64,000 bases of DNA from Asterias rubens (taxonomy: Eukaryota; Echinodermata; Asteroidea; Forcipulatida; Asteriidae): positions 1,608,309 through 1,672,308 of the forward strand of contig NC_047065.1 in NCBI RefSeq assembly GCF_902459465.1, written 5' to 3'. Below are positions 1-11,700 of this stretch, one piece after another (the stretch's first letter is position 1; every line of letters starts with the position of its first letter). The notes under the pieces are model-generated. The model was not told where the DNA came from. It worked only from the letters and a program-made list of their open reading frames with translations, and did not search any database. The translations under genes were made by a program, and so were the position numbers.

Positions 1-2
1 AA

Positions 3-980
3 CAAGTCAAGAATGAAAACGTCAGCCTTAAAGAGGTAGTCAATATTTTGCTCTATGGGAATTCACAGACGGGCAAGATTTATTTCATGGAATTTTATCT
101 CAAAGGTTTTTTTTGCTGATAGGAAACTCTCTTTTCCCCAAGAGAAGAAAAAGGAGTAGCCCATACATGTGTCGCAGGGCTGGAAATTAACACATGCCAG
201 TGATTTTAGTGTCAGGCCAGTCAACTGAGGACCGAACAAGCTTGATGGTCTTGCGTTTTTTAAATTGAATAACACCCGACTCACTTTGTAATATCCGTGT
301 GAAAAAATGCTGGCTATGAATCTGATTAATACCTTTCTAAAACTGTCGAGTGTCTACAAGTAGGATATCGTGGCCGAGCGAATAAGAGCACTGAACTCAA
401 GCTCTGGTGCTTCTGTTCAGCATAGTGTGGGTTCGAATCCCGGTTCAGACACTTGTGTCCCTATAATTCAGGGGTAAATGGGTACCTGTGAGGGCAGAGA
501 TGGTTCTTGTGATTGATTTAGCCAAGTAGCGCATATTAATGTTGCACAAGGCTGTATACTCCCCAGCTGAGATGGGTTAAGGAGTGAATTAAGGTCTAGT
601 GACCAGGGGTAATGATGTGAAGCGCTATATGAAAATGAGGTTTTTTTTAACGGGTTATTAAGTATTCTTTCCCATAAAACAAATGTGATAGATTTTCTCT
701 TATGTTTGTTTGTTTTTTTGGGTTCCGGACATGTGAGAATACGTCTCCAGTCAATTTTACTTTGTTCAAACCTAAATTTTTGTATTTACTTCTACTTTGG
801 CAGCAACTGGCTAAAATCCAAAATAAAAGCAAACTGACGAGGGGAGAGTTGGAGCAGTACAAGAAAACTTTTGGTGATCTGAAGCTAAACCGCAACGGAA
901 GCAGCTCGGAGACGGACAACGATTCTTCACCTCTGAAGACAGTCAAGGAGAACCTTGACCCAAGATTGATGACATTGTGA
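3..980 (+). CDS. 3' end of an unrecognised coiled-coil protein gene (partial)
   Basis: I do not recognise this gene. Two exons are visible: bases 3-35, ending before the donor GTAGTC, and 804-980, preceded by a pyrimidine-rich stretch and CAG. Both are in phase 0, so the frame runs on from ..NENVSLKE to QLAKIQNKSKLTRGELEQY and ends at TGA 978-980. The joined segment is rich in K, E, Q and N with heptad-like leucines, which suggests the end of a coiled coil. A hydrophilic serine/aspartate tail (SSSETDNDSSPL) follows. A poly(A) signal AATAAA lies at 1288. The upstream part lies outside the window. Splice phase agreement supports the model; the function is unknown. Confidence 0.6.
361..655 (+). 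repeat. tRNA-Leu-derived SINE in intron
   Basis: The head from about 371 resembles a tRNA-Leu with anticodon CAA. The A-box-like segment is GTGGCCGAGCGAATAAGAGC and the B-box-like segment is GTGGGTTCGAATCCC. The body (cctgtgagggcagagatgg) and tail (gtgaccaggggtaatgatgtgaag, gcgctatatgaaa) recur at 13868-13985 and 48545-49130. Antisense copies of the tRNA-like head occur near 2755-2830 and 10770-10845. The acceptor stem does not pair cleanly, so this is a retroposon and not a functional tRNA. It lies wholly in the intron of the first gene. Confidence 0.75.
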
Positions 981-1006
981 GGATCGACGTCCACTGATTT
1001 TCAATG

Positions 1007-1261
1007 GGTGCGTTCGATTAGCTTCCCTGGGTCGACCCCGGTCTGCCCCCAGTACGCTTGAAAAGCTTTGACGTCATTTCAGGGGCTCACCCGGGTCACC
1101 CCCAAATGTTCTGCTTGTGTAACAGGTCACTTGGGGCTGGCCCAAGGTGCATGACGACACCACGAGAGGGCGGGTGTGATCGCTCGATAAGCTCTTGTCA
1201 GGGGGCTCACCCGAATGAGCACCGCTGGGTCAACCCGGGGAAGCTAATCGAGCGCACCCAA
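1007..1261. repeat. GC-rich MITE with inverted termini (family with copy at 58.8 kb)
   Basis: The ends are inverted repeats: ggtgcgttcgattagcttcc on the left and ggaagctaatcgagcgcacc on the right. The interior holds several GGGTCGACCC/GGGTCACCCC-like palindromic blocks and is much more GC-rich than its surroundings. A diverged copy in opposite relative orientation lies at 58787-59038. The element sits between the stop codon at 980 and the AATAAA at 1288, so it is probably transcribed as 3' UTR of the first gene. Confidence 0.75.
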
Positions 1262-1287
1262 TGAACTTTCATTTTGTACAGAAGTGA

Positions 1288-1293
1288 AATAAA
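1288..1293 (+). terminator. Poly(A) signal of the first gene
   Basis: This is the first AATAAA downstream of the stop codon at 980, within gaagtgaaataaagg. It follows the MITE at 1007-1261 directly. Confidence 0.5.
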
Positions 1294-1299
1294 GGTTTT

Positions 1300-2420
1300 C
1301 ATATATTTAGGAATCATTTAAAAAAACAAATTGAGGCACCTTCTTGGTTTGCTTTCTCCTAAAGCGATAAATTTCCAACAAAATAATTTAATTTGAAAGT
1401 AAATGTAGCAAGAGAGTATACTTGAGTACTTCCCCAAATTGGTCTCTTAAATCCTGAAACAGACTTTTTGGAACAGCTGTAAGTACTCCTAATTTTGTAC
1501 AATTTTGCAAGAACTGTAAACAAAATTCCCCTGAGGTAATAGTTCCCAGGATCAAAAAGAAATAGTTGTAATTGGTTTCAACATTAGATTGGTGCTCATC
1601 AAAATGAGATTTTTTTCATATGAATTTTCTTTTTGGAGACAGGGCTCTTCTTTATTTAATTTAATTGTATTCATTTTAGAAAAACAAATCATGGAATTTG
1701 TAAGTTAAAAACATCTTGAATTCCCTGTATGAAATAAATTGTTCACAAACATTATATTTAAAGATGTTTTAATCTAGTTTGAAATTAATAACAATGGATT
1801 TTGAGCATGTGCAGGGGTTACTCTTTCCCCAAATTGGGATGTTTTTTTCTTCAACTTTTAATTGTACAGAGAATGTGGTAGCTTAACAAATAATATTATA
1901 AGCGCTGGTGAATTTTCCCCACAATTTTGACTTTTTGTCTGGTTATTTTTGTTTGAAGTTCACTGCCATGTAAACTCAATAAAGATTATAATATAGGTTT
2001 TACAAGCCAACTTCAGCAATAATTCATTCAATGTATTCAAATTCTAGCATTTCCCCCCTAATCCTCTCAAACTAGGAATTATTTTTTAGCTATTAATGTG
2101 TAAAAATAAAAATTCAGCAGTGTCGAAAATGATTTTGTTTTTCTTATTAAGATTCGTTTCAGTCATTCTGTTATATTATATGCAACTGAGCAGCCAATTT
2201 AACCACCACACTATTCTCTTTCATGCAAAATCGTATGCTACTGAAAAGGGTCATTCCATTTCGTTAGGACTAGTCAAATGTACTGTTGCGTCATTTTATT
2301 TTAAAAAAAATTCATTCAATTTTACAATTCATCAAAGCAGCATTCAAATTCGCAGGAGTTTTTATGAGGGCACACCCCGGAACAAAGATATTGACAAAAT
2401 AGGGAGACCGCCTACATAGG
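1300..2420. other. AT-rich intergenic DNA, no gene seen
   Basis: No open frame here has a convincing splice or homology context. The stretch is AT-rich with short homopolymer runs and no clear inverted repeat. Confidence 0.4.
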
Positions 2421-2500
2421 GCTAGATAGCTCAGTTGATAGAGCGCCGGTACGTTAATCCGGAGGTCGTCACATTTTGAAGGGGGGGGGGGGGTACATCA
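2420..2500 (+). repeat. tRNA-Asn-like SINE fragment ending in a G run
   Basis: The segment gctagatagctcagttgatagagcgccgg resembles a tRNA D arm and A box. It is followed by an anticodon arm CCGG-tacGTTaat-CCGG with GTT (Asn-like). The T arm is missing; the sequence runs into a run of about 14 G. It is a truncated tRNA-derived element, not a tRNA gene. Confidence 0.55.
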
Positions 2501-2754
2501 GGAACATTCCAAGCTTCCTGTATAGTGTCTTTATTAGTAAATTGATTGTATTTACATGGTCACCCACTATTGATAATATAGTCACAAGAATGGTGAAAAT
2601 AATATTAGTAGTTCCTACTGCATAAATACACTAAAAATCAAAGCCTCATGCTGCATTGTTTGAACAATTCCTTAACACTGCATACTTTTTGAAACACACT
2701 GCTGAAAGCACACTGCTGAAAGAGTAATTGACAATTACTTTGCACAGGGAGTGC

Positions 2755-3007
2755 CATGACCAGCACTCAAACCCACACTCTGCTGATCAGAAACACCAGA
2801 GCTTGAGTCTTGTCCAAAGGACACAAGTGCCATGACCGGCACTCTGCTGATCAGAAAGGGCTCAATTTCATATCAGCAGAAAACATTGCTTAATATTTTT
2901 CTTGCTAAGCCAATTAACCAAGCATGATACCAGTTGCATTGTGTACATGGCAAATGGTATTTTAGCTGGTAACCTTATTCTGGTAAGCAGCTCCATAAAA
3001 TTGGGCC
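2755..3007 (-). repeat. Antisense tRNA-Leu SINE head followed by a MITE of the GGGCCCAATTTCAT family
   Basis: Bases 2755-2830 match the reverse complement of the tRNA-like head at 371-460 (acccacactctgctgatcagaaacaccagagcttgag), and part of it is repeated at about 2842-2860. From about 2858 to 3007 lies a fold-back element whose right end reads aagcagctccataaaattgggccc. Confidence 0.65.
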
Positions 3008-3458
3008 CAGAGCTTGATTACGTGCAGTGCTCTTACTGCTCAGCCATGACACACCTTTATACTGTAGACTATACTAAGGCTGTGTCCGAATTGGCAGCTA
3101 CGGCTAGATTTCCGCGTCATCATGTTATGAAATATAGGACTTCCTTAGCAACACCCCTAGCAACAGCTGTAGCGGATTCGGCCTTAAATTGTCCCATTGC
3201 TTGCTATGCAAGCTTTATGCAATTTTCTTTGTAATTACTCAATCTTTAAATGCTACCACTACCATTACTACCATTGTTGTACAATCCATTACCACTCAAA
3301 GTACTTGGCATTATTTACATAATTTGTAATAAACAGTTTTTCTGGACTTGAAGCCAAAGGTTAAACAACTCAAAGTTAAAGTTAAAAAACTGTACATACT
3401 GCAACCTTTTCTTTACAACACTGTATCTTGATATTTACAGTATATAGACAATGGTTTG

Positions 3459-3825
3459 ATTCTGGGCCCAATTTTAAGCTGCTAAGCAGAAAACTTCTCT
3501 TAACAATTGTCTGCCAAGCAGAAATGAGCAGGATAGATGGGTTGCAAAACGTGTCATTGACCTCCATCATTGATGTACATGTATTAACACTGGAAAAGTG
3601 CACGCGTGTTCACGCTGCGCGTGACTCTTGGCCAATTGATAGCTCTTCACGCGTGCACAATTCATCAAATATGGCGGCCAATGATGCATATTGCAATCCA
3701 TAAATCCAGTCACAAGTTGTACATGTGACATGCTAGTTGGCTGGTAACATTACTCTAGTAAACACACTTTTGTTATGCTTAGCTACTTGTTGTGTTTAAG
3801 CAGCTCTATGAAATTGGGCACTGCT
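3459..3825. repeat. GGGCCCAATTTCAT-family MITE split by foreign sequence
   Basis: The left half (tgggcccaattttaagctgctaagcag, 3459-3540) and the right half (ctggtaacattactctagta ... aagcagctctatgaaattggg, 3700-3825) belong together. The intervening 160 bases (with acgcgtgttcacgctgcgcgtg) have no counterpart in other copies, which suggests a secondary insertion. Confidence 0.6.
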
Positions 3826-4387
3826 GGGGAAGCAAACAATACACATGACATATTCATCCCTTTACAAACCATTTAGTTATGTATAATCATCACCATATGC
3901 CCAGACATGGTTTTATTATTAATAACAAAATCTTTTTAGTTTTGTAAAAATGTCTGAAACCCCCAAAAATAAAACATATAATTGTTTTGTATGTTAAAAA
4001 CAGATACTACATGTTAACATGTGAAACATTGGACAATGTCAATTCAGGAAAATGACCTTTACTTTGACCTTTTGAGTTGGAAGTAGGTCAGATCTTGCAG
4101 GGCAGATAGACGCAACGAAGGCGATAGCCTCCATGCCCCATAAGCCATTTTAAGATATGGTGGACACAATGCTACAACAATGCCACTATACAAAGGAAAC
4201 AAAACATTTTTGTATGTTGTTGTGGTGTTTTGGACAATCTTACAGAAACCAACTGTCAAATAAACTTAATATCACTGGCAGGTAATCCTTATAGAAATCT
4301 ATATACATTTTCTACATAGACAATGCGTCAGCTGATAACTTTCCATACTTCAGGGCCAGATAGTACTGTCCTAATCTGGGAATTGTC

Positions 4388-4765
4388 ACTTAAAGCCATT
4401 GGACCCTTTCGGTACAGAAAAAAAAAAAAAAATCACAGATTTACAAATAACTTACAGGGTTTACAGAAGGTAGTGATGAAATACTGCTCTTGAAATATTA
4501 TTCCATGTAATGCTTTACTTTTTGAGAAAACAGTAAAACAATATCAATTCTCATTAACGAGAATTACGGATTTATTTTAAACACATGTCATGACACGGCG
4601 AAACGCGCGGATACAAAGGTGGGTTTTCCCAATATTTTCTCCCGACTTCGATGACCGATTAAGCCCAAATTTTCACAGGTTTGTTATTTGATATAGAAGT
4701 TGTGATACACGAAGTGTGGACCTTGGACAACACTGTTTACCGAAAGGGTCCAATGGCTTTAAAGG
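4388..4765. repeat. Fold-back MITE with termini aaagccattggaccctttcgg
   Basis: The left terminus aaagccattggaccctttcgg and right terminus cgaaagggtccaatggcttt are perfect inverted repeats of about 20 bases. The interior shares cacagatttac..aaacttacag and ttgagaaaacagtaaaac with the fold-back element at 22139-22449. Confidence 0.75.
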
Positions 4766-5094
4766 CAGTGGACACTATTGGTAATTACTCAAAATAATTA
4801 TTAGCATCAAACCTTACTTGGTAACAAGAATGGGGAGAGGTTGATGGTATAAAACATTGTGAGAAACGGCTCCCTCTGAATTGTGGCGTAGTTTTTCGAG
4901 AATGAAGTATTTTTCCACGGATTTGATTTCGAGACCTCAAAATCAAGCATCTGAAAGCACACAACTTCGTGTGACAGGGGTGTTTTTTCTTTCATATTTA
5001 TCTTGCAACTTCAACCACCAATTGAGCTCAAATTTTCATAGGTTCTTATTTTATGCATATGTTGAGATACACCAATAGTCTCCAATGTCTTTAA
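4763..5094 (+). repeat. Fold-back MITE, 'cagtggacactattggtaatt' family
   Basis: It begins with ggcagtggacactattggta and ends with the imperfect inverse. The interior carries the family landmarks acggctccctctgaa, gatttcgagacctcaaaatc and gcacacaacttcgtgtgaca. Other copies lie at 9158-9528, 9700-10036, 14475-14835, 36361-36570 (partial) and 38716-38805 (partial). Confidence 0.8.
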
Positions 5095-5330
5095 AGGGAA
5101 TAGATGCCAAAGCTTCTTTTTGTGCTTTTAAAAAAGCAGCTCTCAGAAACAGAACCCTGGATGTAAGCCGTTAACAGTTTTTTTCTTTCCCAGGTCACTA
5201 TTTCAGGTTTGTAGTCTGCGAGTCTTCTGCTATTAGGCTACTCACCGAGTTCACTATTTGAGGTCCGAGTTCTGTGAGCTCTTTGTTGAAGACTTCTCAC
5301 ATTCTTTTAAGATATGAAGTCTGTAGGCCT

Positions 5331-5695
5331 ACTAAGCCATTTGCGAGTTCGATTTGAAATATTGTCTGGTATCATGACTTGCTTAGTCACAATGTACCGC
5401 TTACATTCGATCTCCTCAGACTATAGAGACAGTTGCTATGTCGAATCGTTCGGGGCAAGCTTTTGTATAGCAACCTCAAAAAGAGCAAACCCTGGTACCA
5501 TTGAGCCATACACATCCATTCAGAATTGTGTATGGGTGTCCACTTAAGTAACTAAGCTAAAGATTGCCCTTAATCATCTGACATAGCAACTGTCTGGATA
5601 GTCTGAGGTATTCAAATTTAAGTGGTAACTTGTGATCAAGCACGTCATTGTACCAGACAGTATTCAAATTTAACACGCAAATGGCTTATATAACT
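5331..5695. repeat. Long imperfect fold-back element, arms of about 110 bp
   Basis: The left arm (from aagccatttgcgagttcgatt through ctcagactatagagacagttgctatgtcg) pairs with the right arm (ctgacatagcaactgtctggatagtctgag to acgcaaatggctta). Arms are roughly 80-85% complementary around a spacer of about 120 bases. The element lies just downstream of the IRF-like gene A stop codon, and may be transcribed in its 3' UTR. Confidence 0.7.
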
Positions 5696-5720
5696 AACAT
5701 CATAAGACTCGTTCATATAT

Positions 5721-8700
5721 TCATTTCCCTGCTGATGACGCTGCAATCATATCACTCGAGATCTGTAGTCTGTAATTACTAATATCATAGGATTCATGCA
5801 TGTCTTCGTTGCCCCACTGGCGCTGCATTCTCGCTCGTACAGGGTTCACCACCATCGACACCAAGCAGCTACTGAGGGCGCTGTTCATCGGATTCCACGA
5901 CTGCGCAAAAGTAAAGAATACGGCCGGACTAACGGGTATTTTGTGTCTGTTCTTCGGAAGTTTCCCGGCCTCGTGCTTAAATGTTGGTTTGTTGACGACG
6001 TAGTGCAGGAGGCGCTGCTGGAACAGGCTGCTATCAAACACCATGACCGGTTGGTTTCGTTCCAGCTTCTGAAGAGTAAGATTGGACATTTGAGAGTCGG
6101 CAATCGGGCCTTTCTCTGTACTGCACCAAAAGATTTTACTCCGGCAGTAACGTGTTGCGTAGATGTTACCATAGTCATCACATTGCAGTAGCAAACTAAT
6201 AGGAGAGAACAAGAAAGACACTAAAGAAAATGTTGGGTTTTTTTAAGGACATTTTTTAACATCCCAGTATTTCATAAAGCAGGTGCTGCAGCCTATGGCA
6301 GTAACATTCTTGCAACTTTGATGAACAGTTGAGCCAAAATTTGTACAGATTTGTTGTTTAATGCATATCTCGGGATACACCAAGTGAGAATCCTGGGCCC
6401 AATTTCATAGAGCTGCTAAGCACAAAAATTTGCTTAGCATGAAATTTCTGCCTCGATAAAAACAGGATTACCAACCAAATTTCCACATGATTTTCAGGAT
6501 TCAGCAAACATCAGCTGATTACCTGTAACAAGCAATGTGCAACAAATGGAAATTTTGTTGGTAATCCTGTTTTTTTCAAGGAAGAAATTTCATGCTAAGC
6601 AAATTTTTGTGCTTAGCAGCTCTATGAAATTGGGCCCTGGTCTCTGACATTAACTAAGCGTGTCCAGGAGTAGGTTTCACATAGATTGTCCTAACTTTGG
6701 ACTAGACCTAGGACTCTTTCGGAGTTATCAATAACTTAACGCTAGTCCAAAGTTAGGACTAGTAACTCATCCTATTTTGAGATAAGACTAGTCCGAATCT
6801 TACCCCTTCTCCAGAGCCTGCAAGACATGGTCTGTAAACTTGTACTGACTATCAGTCATTTCCGTTCGCTGATCGTCTGTAATATTTGGGAACTCCACTC
6901 CTGCGGGGAAAGCGCCGTCAGTATTGAACTGCCATGGTTTATTGTAGTAGACGAGACAGCCATGTGGGTTCTTGATGTGTTCTCTGACGACCTCTTGAGA
7001 TCGGTAACGGATTCGAATCAACAGTTCCCGGTCTGTGAACCAAATGAGGATAAAAGTCATTAAAAGTACCATTTCAGCATTGGTTTTTGCTAACAAAACA
7101 GTTGCTGGCAGTGTAAGCACTTTATGTAAACTGACAAACCTGTAAAAGTTTGAGATCGATCGTCCATCTGGGTCACAACAAAACAGTAAAAAAACAAATT
7201 AGACATTTTGCATGACATCGATTAACAACTCAACTCACATATGGCCCCCGACATTAATTGGTTGCACAGTGGGAGGGTTAACCATCAAGTAAAGCATAAG
7301 TTTTTCTTACAATCAGGTAGTGCTGGAACTTCCTCTTTATTTGACGCATGACCTTCCTTGTCCTTCTTGAGGTCTGCCCTTGCCGGGGGTGAACTTTCCT
7401 GAGGTTCATTTTCTTGTTGAGGAACGACCGGGTCAACGGTCATAGGTTGCTCCGATGAAATATCCTGGAGCTGTGATTGATCAATAGTGCCGATCATGTT
7501 GTTGACTGGTACGACACCAGATATCATGGCTGACGGATTCTGGACGGGAACTGCTTGTGGCATTTCTTCTGATTCAACAAAATTATTAAAAAATCAGGTT
7601 ATTAATTTAAAATGATTTGGGGTTGAACAAAGACAAATTTACTAGAGTGGCTATTTTAAATGTTCAAATGAAAGATTCCCGAGCCATTATTGCTGAAGTG
7701 GGGCCAGGTTTCCAAACTGTTTGTGTTTGAAGGGCCTTTTGACTGTGACATTTGATACTCCTTATCAATAGCTGCATCTCAGATCAATGCAGAGTAGACG
7801 GTAATTTAAATCTGTGCTGGGAAGCACAATGTATTTTGCACAGAGGGCTGGGCAAAAATTATCATTCATAAATACCCCAGACAGTGTCGCTACTCATATT
7901 AGTTGAGAGCGCGTCACATGGTGGTGATTAAACCGTTGATAATGACAGGCTGGAGCAGTTTATAATCGGCTGTCTTACGCGTGTCTGGCGCACGCGTACG
8001 ACGCCAATAATATCATGCGTTCCGCAATTCATAACTACTAGTAACAGTGCATAATCTATTTCTAAGCGCACGCACGTATTCACAACCCATGCACATCAAA
8101 CAGATTCTTCACAAAGTTTCTGAAAAAAATACTTCAAACCTCAAATTTTCAATTGTCAAAGTGTCTATAATTGTATTTTTATAATGTTTTTTAACAAAAG
8201 GGCATTTATGAATGGGAATAAAAGAGTAGTGGCTCATTCTAAAACGTCCGTTTAAAACCTTGCAGGATCGTTGCCGGTTTTAAATGGCCGTTAAATAACT
8301 CGTCGTTACCCTTTAACTCCCTTAGTCCTGGGCAGTGACGCCCAGCACTGCCAACCAAGGCTTTATTTCTCGGTTTAAAAAATATCAATTTTTTTAACTG
8401 GGCCAATTTTCATTGAGCTGCTTAAAGGCTGATTTTTTGCTTACTGTACGATTTTCATTTTATAGCGCTGCTAACCATAAGCATATAACAAAGGAATAAT
8501 AACCTTCCGTTACTGCATGAAAATGAATGACATAACAAAACAAATCCATGGCGAAATGACTGCCTAATTTTCCTGCTAACCTGTGAAATACGTTTACACC
8601 TTAGCAAATATTTCCGCTACAGTAAGTACAAAAATGTGTTTACCGTTAAGCAGCTCTATGAAATTGGGCCCTGCAGCCAGTTTTCAGAACGCTAGGAATG

Positions 8701-11700
8701 ATCATATAGGATGGGTTCAATGCGTCCTAACATGAATGGCTAGGAATGATCATATAGGATGGGTTCAATGCATACTAACATGTATGGCTAGGAATGATCA
8801 TTAGGATGGGTTCAATGCGTCCTAACATGTATGATTAGGGAATTGAGCTCTTCCTAAGTCCTAAGATTAATCCTAAGTTAGGAAGAGTTTAGTGAAATCG
8901 CCGGCTGGTTGTATCAATCTCACCTTGTAATAAATTGGAAAAATCTTGGTGGTTTTGTGCTTCGTACATGTGTGGTGATTGGGCAGATGGTTGTAGATAC
9001 ATGGCGTCCATGCTTTGAGCTGGATAAGTCGGCGAACTTTGCATTTCAACTTCTGCTTGTTTCAGCATGTTCTGAAGGACCTCAAGGTGTACAGACATTT
9101 CTATAAATATAAAAAATATAAAAATAATAGTGAGTTTATTCAATAATAACAATCTTTAAAGGCATGGGGACCTTTGGTAATTGTTGAAGACCAGTCTTCT
9201 CACTTGGTGTATCTCAACATATGCACACACACAAAAACTGTGAAAATTTGAACTCAATTGGTTGTCGAAGTTGCGAGATAATAATGGAAGAAAAAAACAC
9301 CCTTGTCACACGAAGTTGTGTGCTTTCAGATGCTTGATTTCGGGACCTCAAAGTCTAATTCTGAGGTCTTGAAATCAAATCCATGAAAAATTACTTCTTT
9401 CTCGAAAACTATGTTACTTCAGAATGGTTTATACCATCAAAACCTCTCCATTGCTTGTTTCCAAGTAAATTTTTATGCTAACAATTATTTTGAGTAATTA
9501 CCAATAGTGTCCAGTCCCTTTGAAGACACTGGACACCTTTGGTAATTGTCAAAGACCAGTCTTTTCATTTCATCAAAACATTGTACTCAATAATGTTGCA
9601 ATTACTGTAATATATGCTCATAGTTTTTGAAAAATAGTTTTATAAATGTGAACAAACATCATTTGAACAAGTACAAAGTTTGGGGGAAACAGTTTAAAGA
9701 CGCTGGACACTATTGGTAATTGTCAAAGACCAGTCTTTTCACTTGCTGTATCTCAACATATGCATAAAATAACAAACCTAAGTTGCGAGATAACAATGAA
9801 AGAAAAAATACCCTTGTCACACGAGGTTGTGTGCTTTCAGATGCTTGATTTCAAGACCTCAAATTCAAATTCATTGAAATTTACTTCTTTCTAGAAAACT
9901 AATTTACCTGCAGAGGGAGCCGTTTCTCACAATATTTTATACAATCAACCTCTCCCCACTACTTGTTACCAAGTAAAGTTTTATACTAATAATTATTTTG
10001 AGTAATTACCAATAGTGTCCACTGCCTTTAAGTCAGAGAATAGACTCTAAAGCGTAGATTTGTGACTACAATGTACTCTTTCTACCAACGAGTCTACACT
10101 TTCTCATCCATTCTCCTTAACTTAAAAGATACCCTTACTGTATTACCCACCTATTTGACTTGCCATTTGCTGTTGACTTAGATCTGGTGGACTCTGAATA
10201 GGAATCAAACCATGAGAATTGGTTAACGATTAAATACAGGATTGACAACTTATCAAAAAAGGAATTAGCTTCAATATAACAGCTTGCTGATTATGGAGTC
10301 CATCCTCCAGAGAAATATTTCCATCTGAAAGTTCACTGATTCTAAATTTCATACCAGTACCAATCCTCCAGAGAAATATTTCCATCTGAAAGTTCACTGA
10401 CCAGAACCAATCCTCCAGAGAAATATTTCCATCTGAAAGCTCACTGATTCTAAATTTCGTACCAGAACCAATCCTCCAGAGAAATATTTTCATCTGAAAG
10501 CTGACTGATTATAAATGTCATACCAGTGCCAATCCTCAAAAGAAATATTTATATCTGAAAGCTCACTGATTCTAAGTAACAATCCTCCAGAGAAATATTT
10601 TCATCTGAAAGCTCACTGATTCTAAAGTTCATATCAAAACCCCTTCGCTTTTCGATTAAGTGCACTGGGTGCTTGTACATTACACTAAACACAGGACCAA
10701 CGGCTTTACGTCCCATCCGAAGGACAAAGTATCATGGTTTTGCGTAGATCTTGCTGTAAGGACACAGGTGTCACGACTCTCGCACCAACACTCTGCTGAA
10801 CAGAAACACCAGAGCTTGAGTTCGGTGCTCTTAACCTATAGGCCATTAATACCAGATGTTGTATTCAAAACGATATTACCTACTTACCATGGCTAAGACC
10901 ATGTCGCAACAATCGTCATCGTTTTGAACACTGGGAGTTTCAATGATACCTGCTTCCGCCACAGCTGCAATATCTTTAAAGAAATCATCAAATCCAAATA
11001 ATTTAAAGATGTTAAATTTGCATCGGAGATAAAGAATATTTATTTGGTTTTTAACTATAATATACACCGATCGGTGTTATAGCACTGTACACTCAGTACT
11101 AACCCGAGCTCTGTGAAAAAAATCACAGGTATATTACTCGGGTGGGATTCGAACATAGGATTGGAGCTGCATCTAGCCACGGGGCAATCTCAGTGGTCTA
11201 GTTGGTGTGACACTGCTCTAGAATTGCAAAGGTCGTGGGTTGGAATCCCACCCGAGTAATAAACCTGTGATTTTTTTCACAGAGCTCGGTGTACAGTGCT
11301 AACACACATCTGTGTATATAGGTAAAAACTAAACGAAAATCCAAATAATGTTAAAAATGTGTGATCAACTTGAGCAAGTGACAGTGCTGTAGTTGAATCC
11401 CTGTTGTTTGAGTCCTACAATCAGAGCCAAAATGGTTGGGCCACCCATTCGCAAACTGGCAATTGACATTCCCTGTCCCGCCCCCCGGTCAATGTTGATG
11501 GCAGCGCTGACCGCGAAATTAAGAGTCAACATAGAAAGGGGGCAGGGGGATATGGCCGAGATTGTAGTCACTCATGAGTATGTTAAGTTTGTCTTGTCAG
11601 TAAGTCATTGCGTCACACACGTTCTTATCTGCTGCAAACCCAAAGTGGTTTGTTTCTTTCGGCTCTATAGCTGGCATACATTTGTGCATGCTGTGTGTAG

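Noticed and set aside
371-460. Functional tRNA-Leu gene
   Set aside because: The A and B boxes are present, but the acceptor stem does not pair and a SINE body follows; related copies occur elsewhere in the window.
2420-2475. Functional tRNA-Asn gene
   Set aside because: The T arm and the 3' acceptor strand are missing.
5796-6191. Plus-strand open frames of 131 and 67 codons
   Set aside because: They are shadows of the last exon of IRF-like A on the opposite strand.
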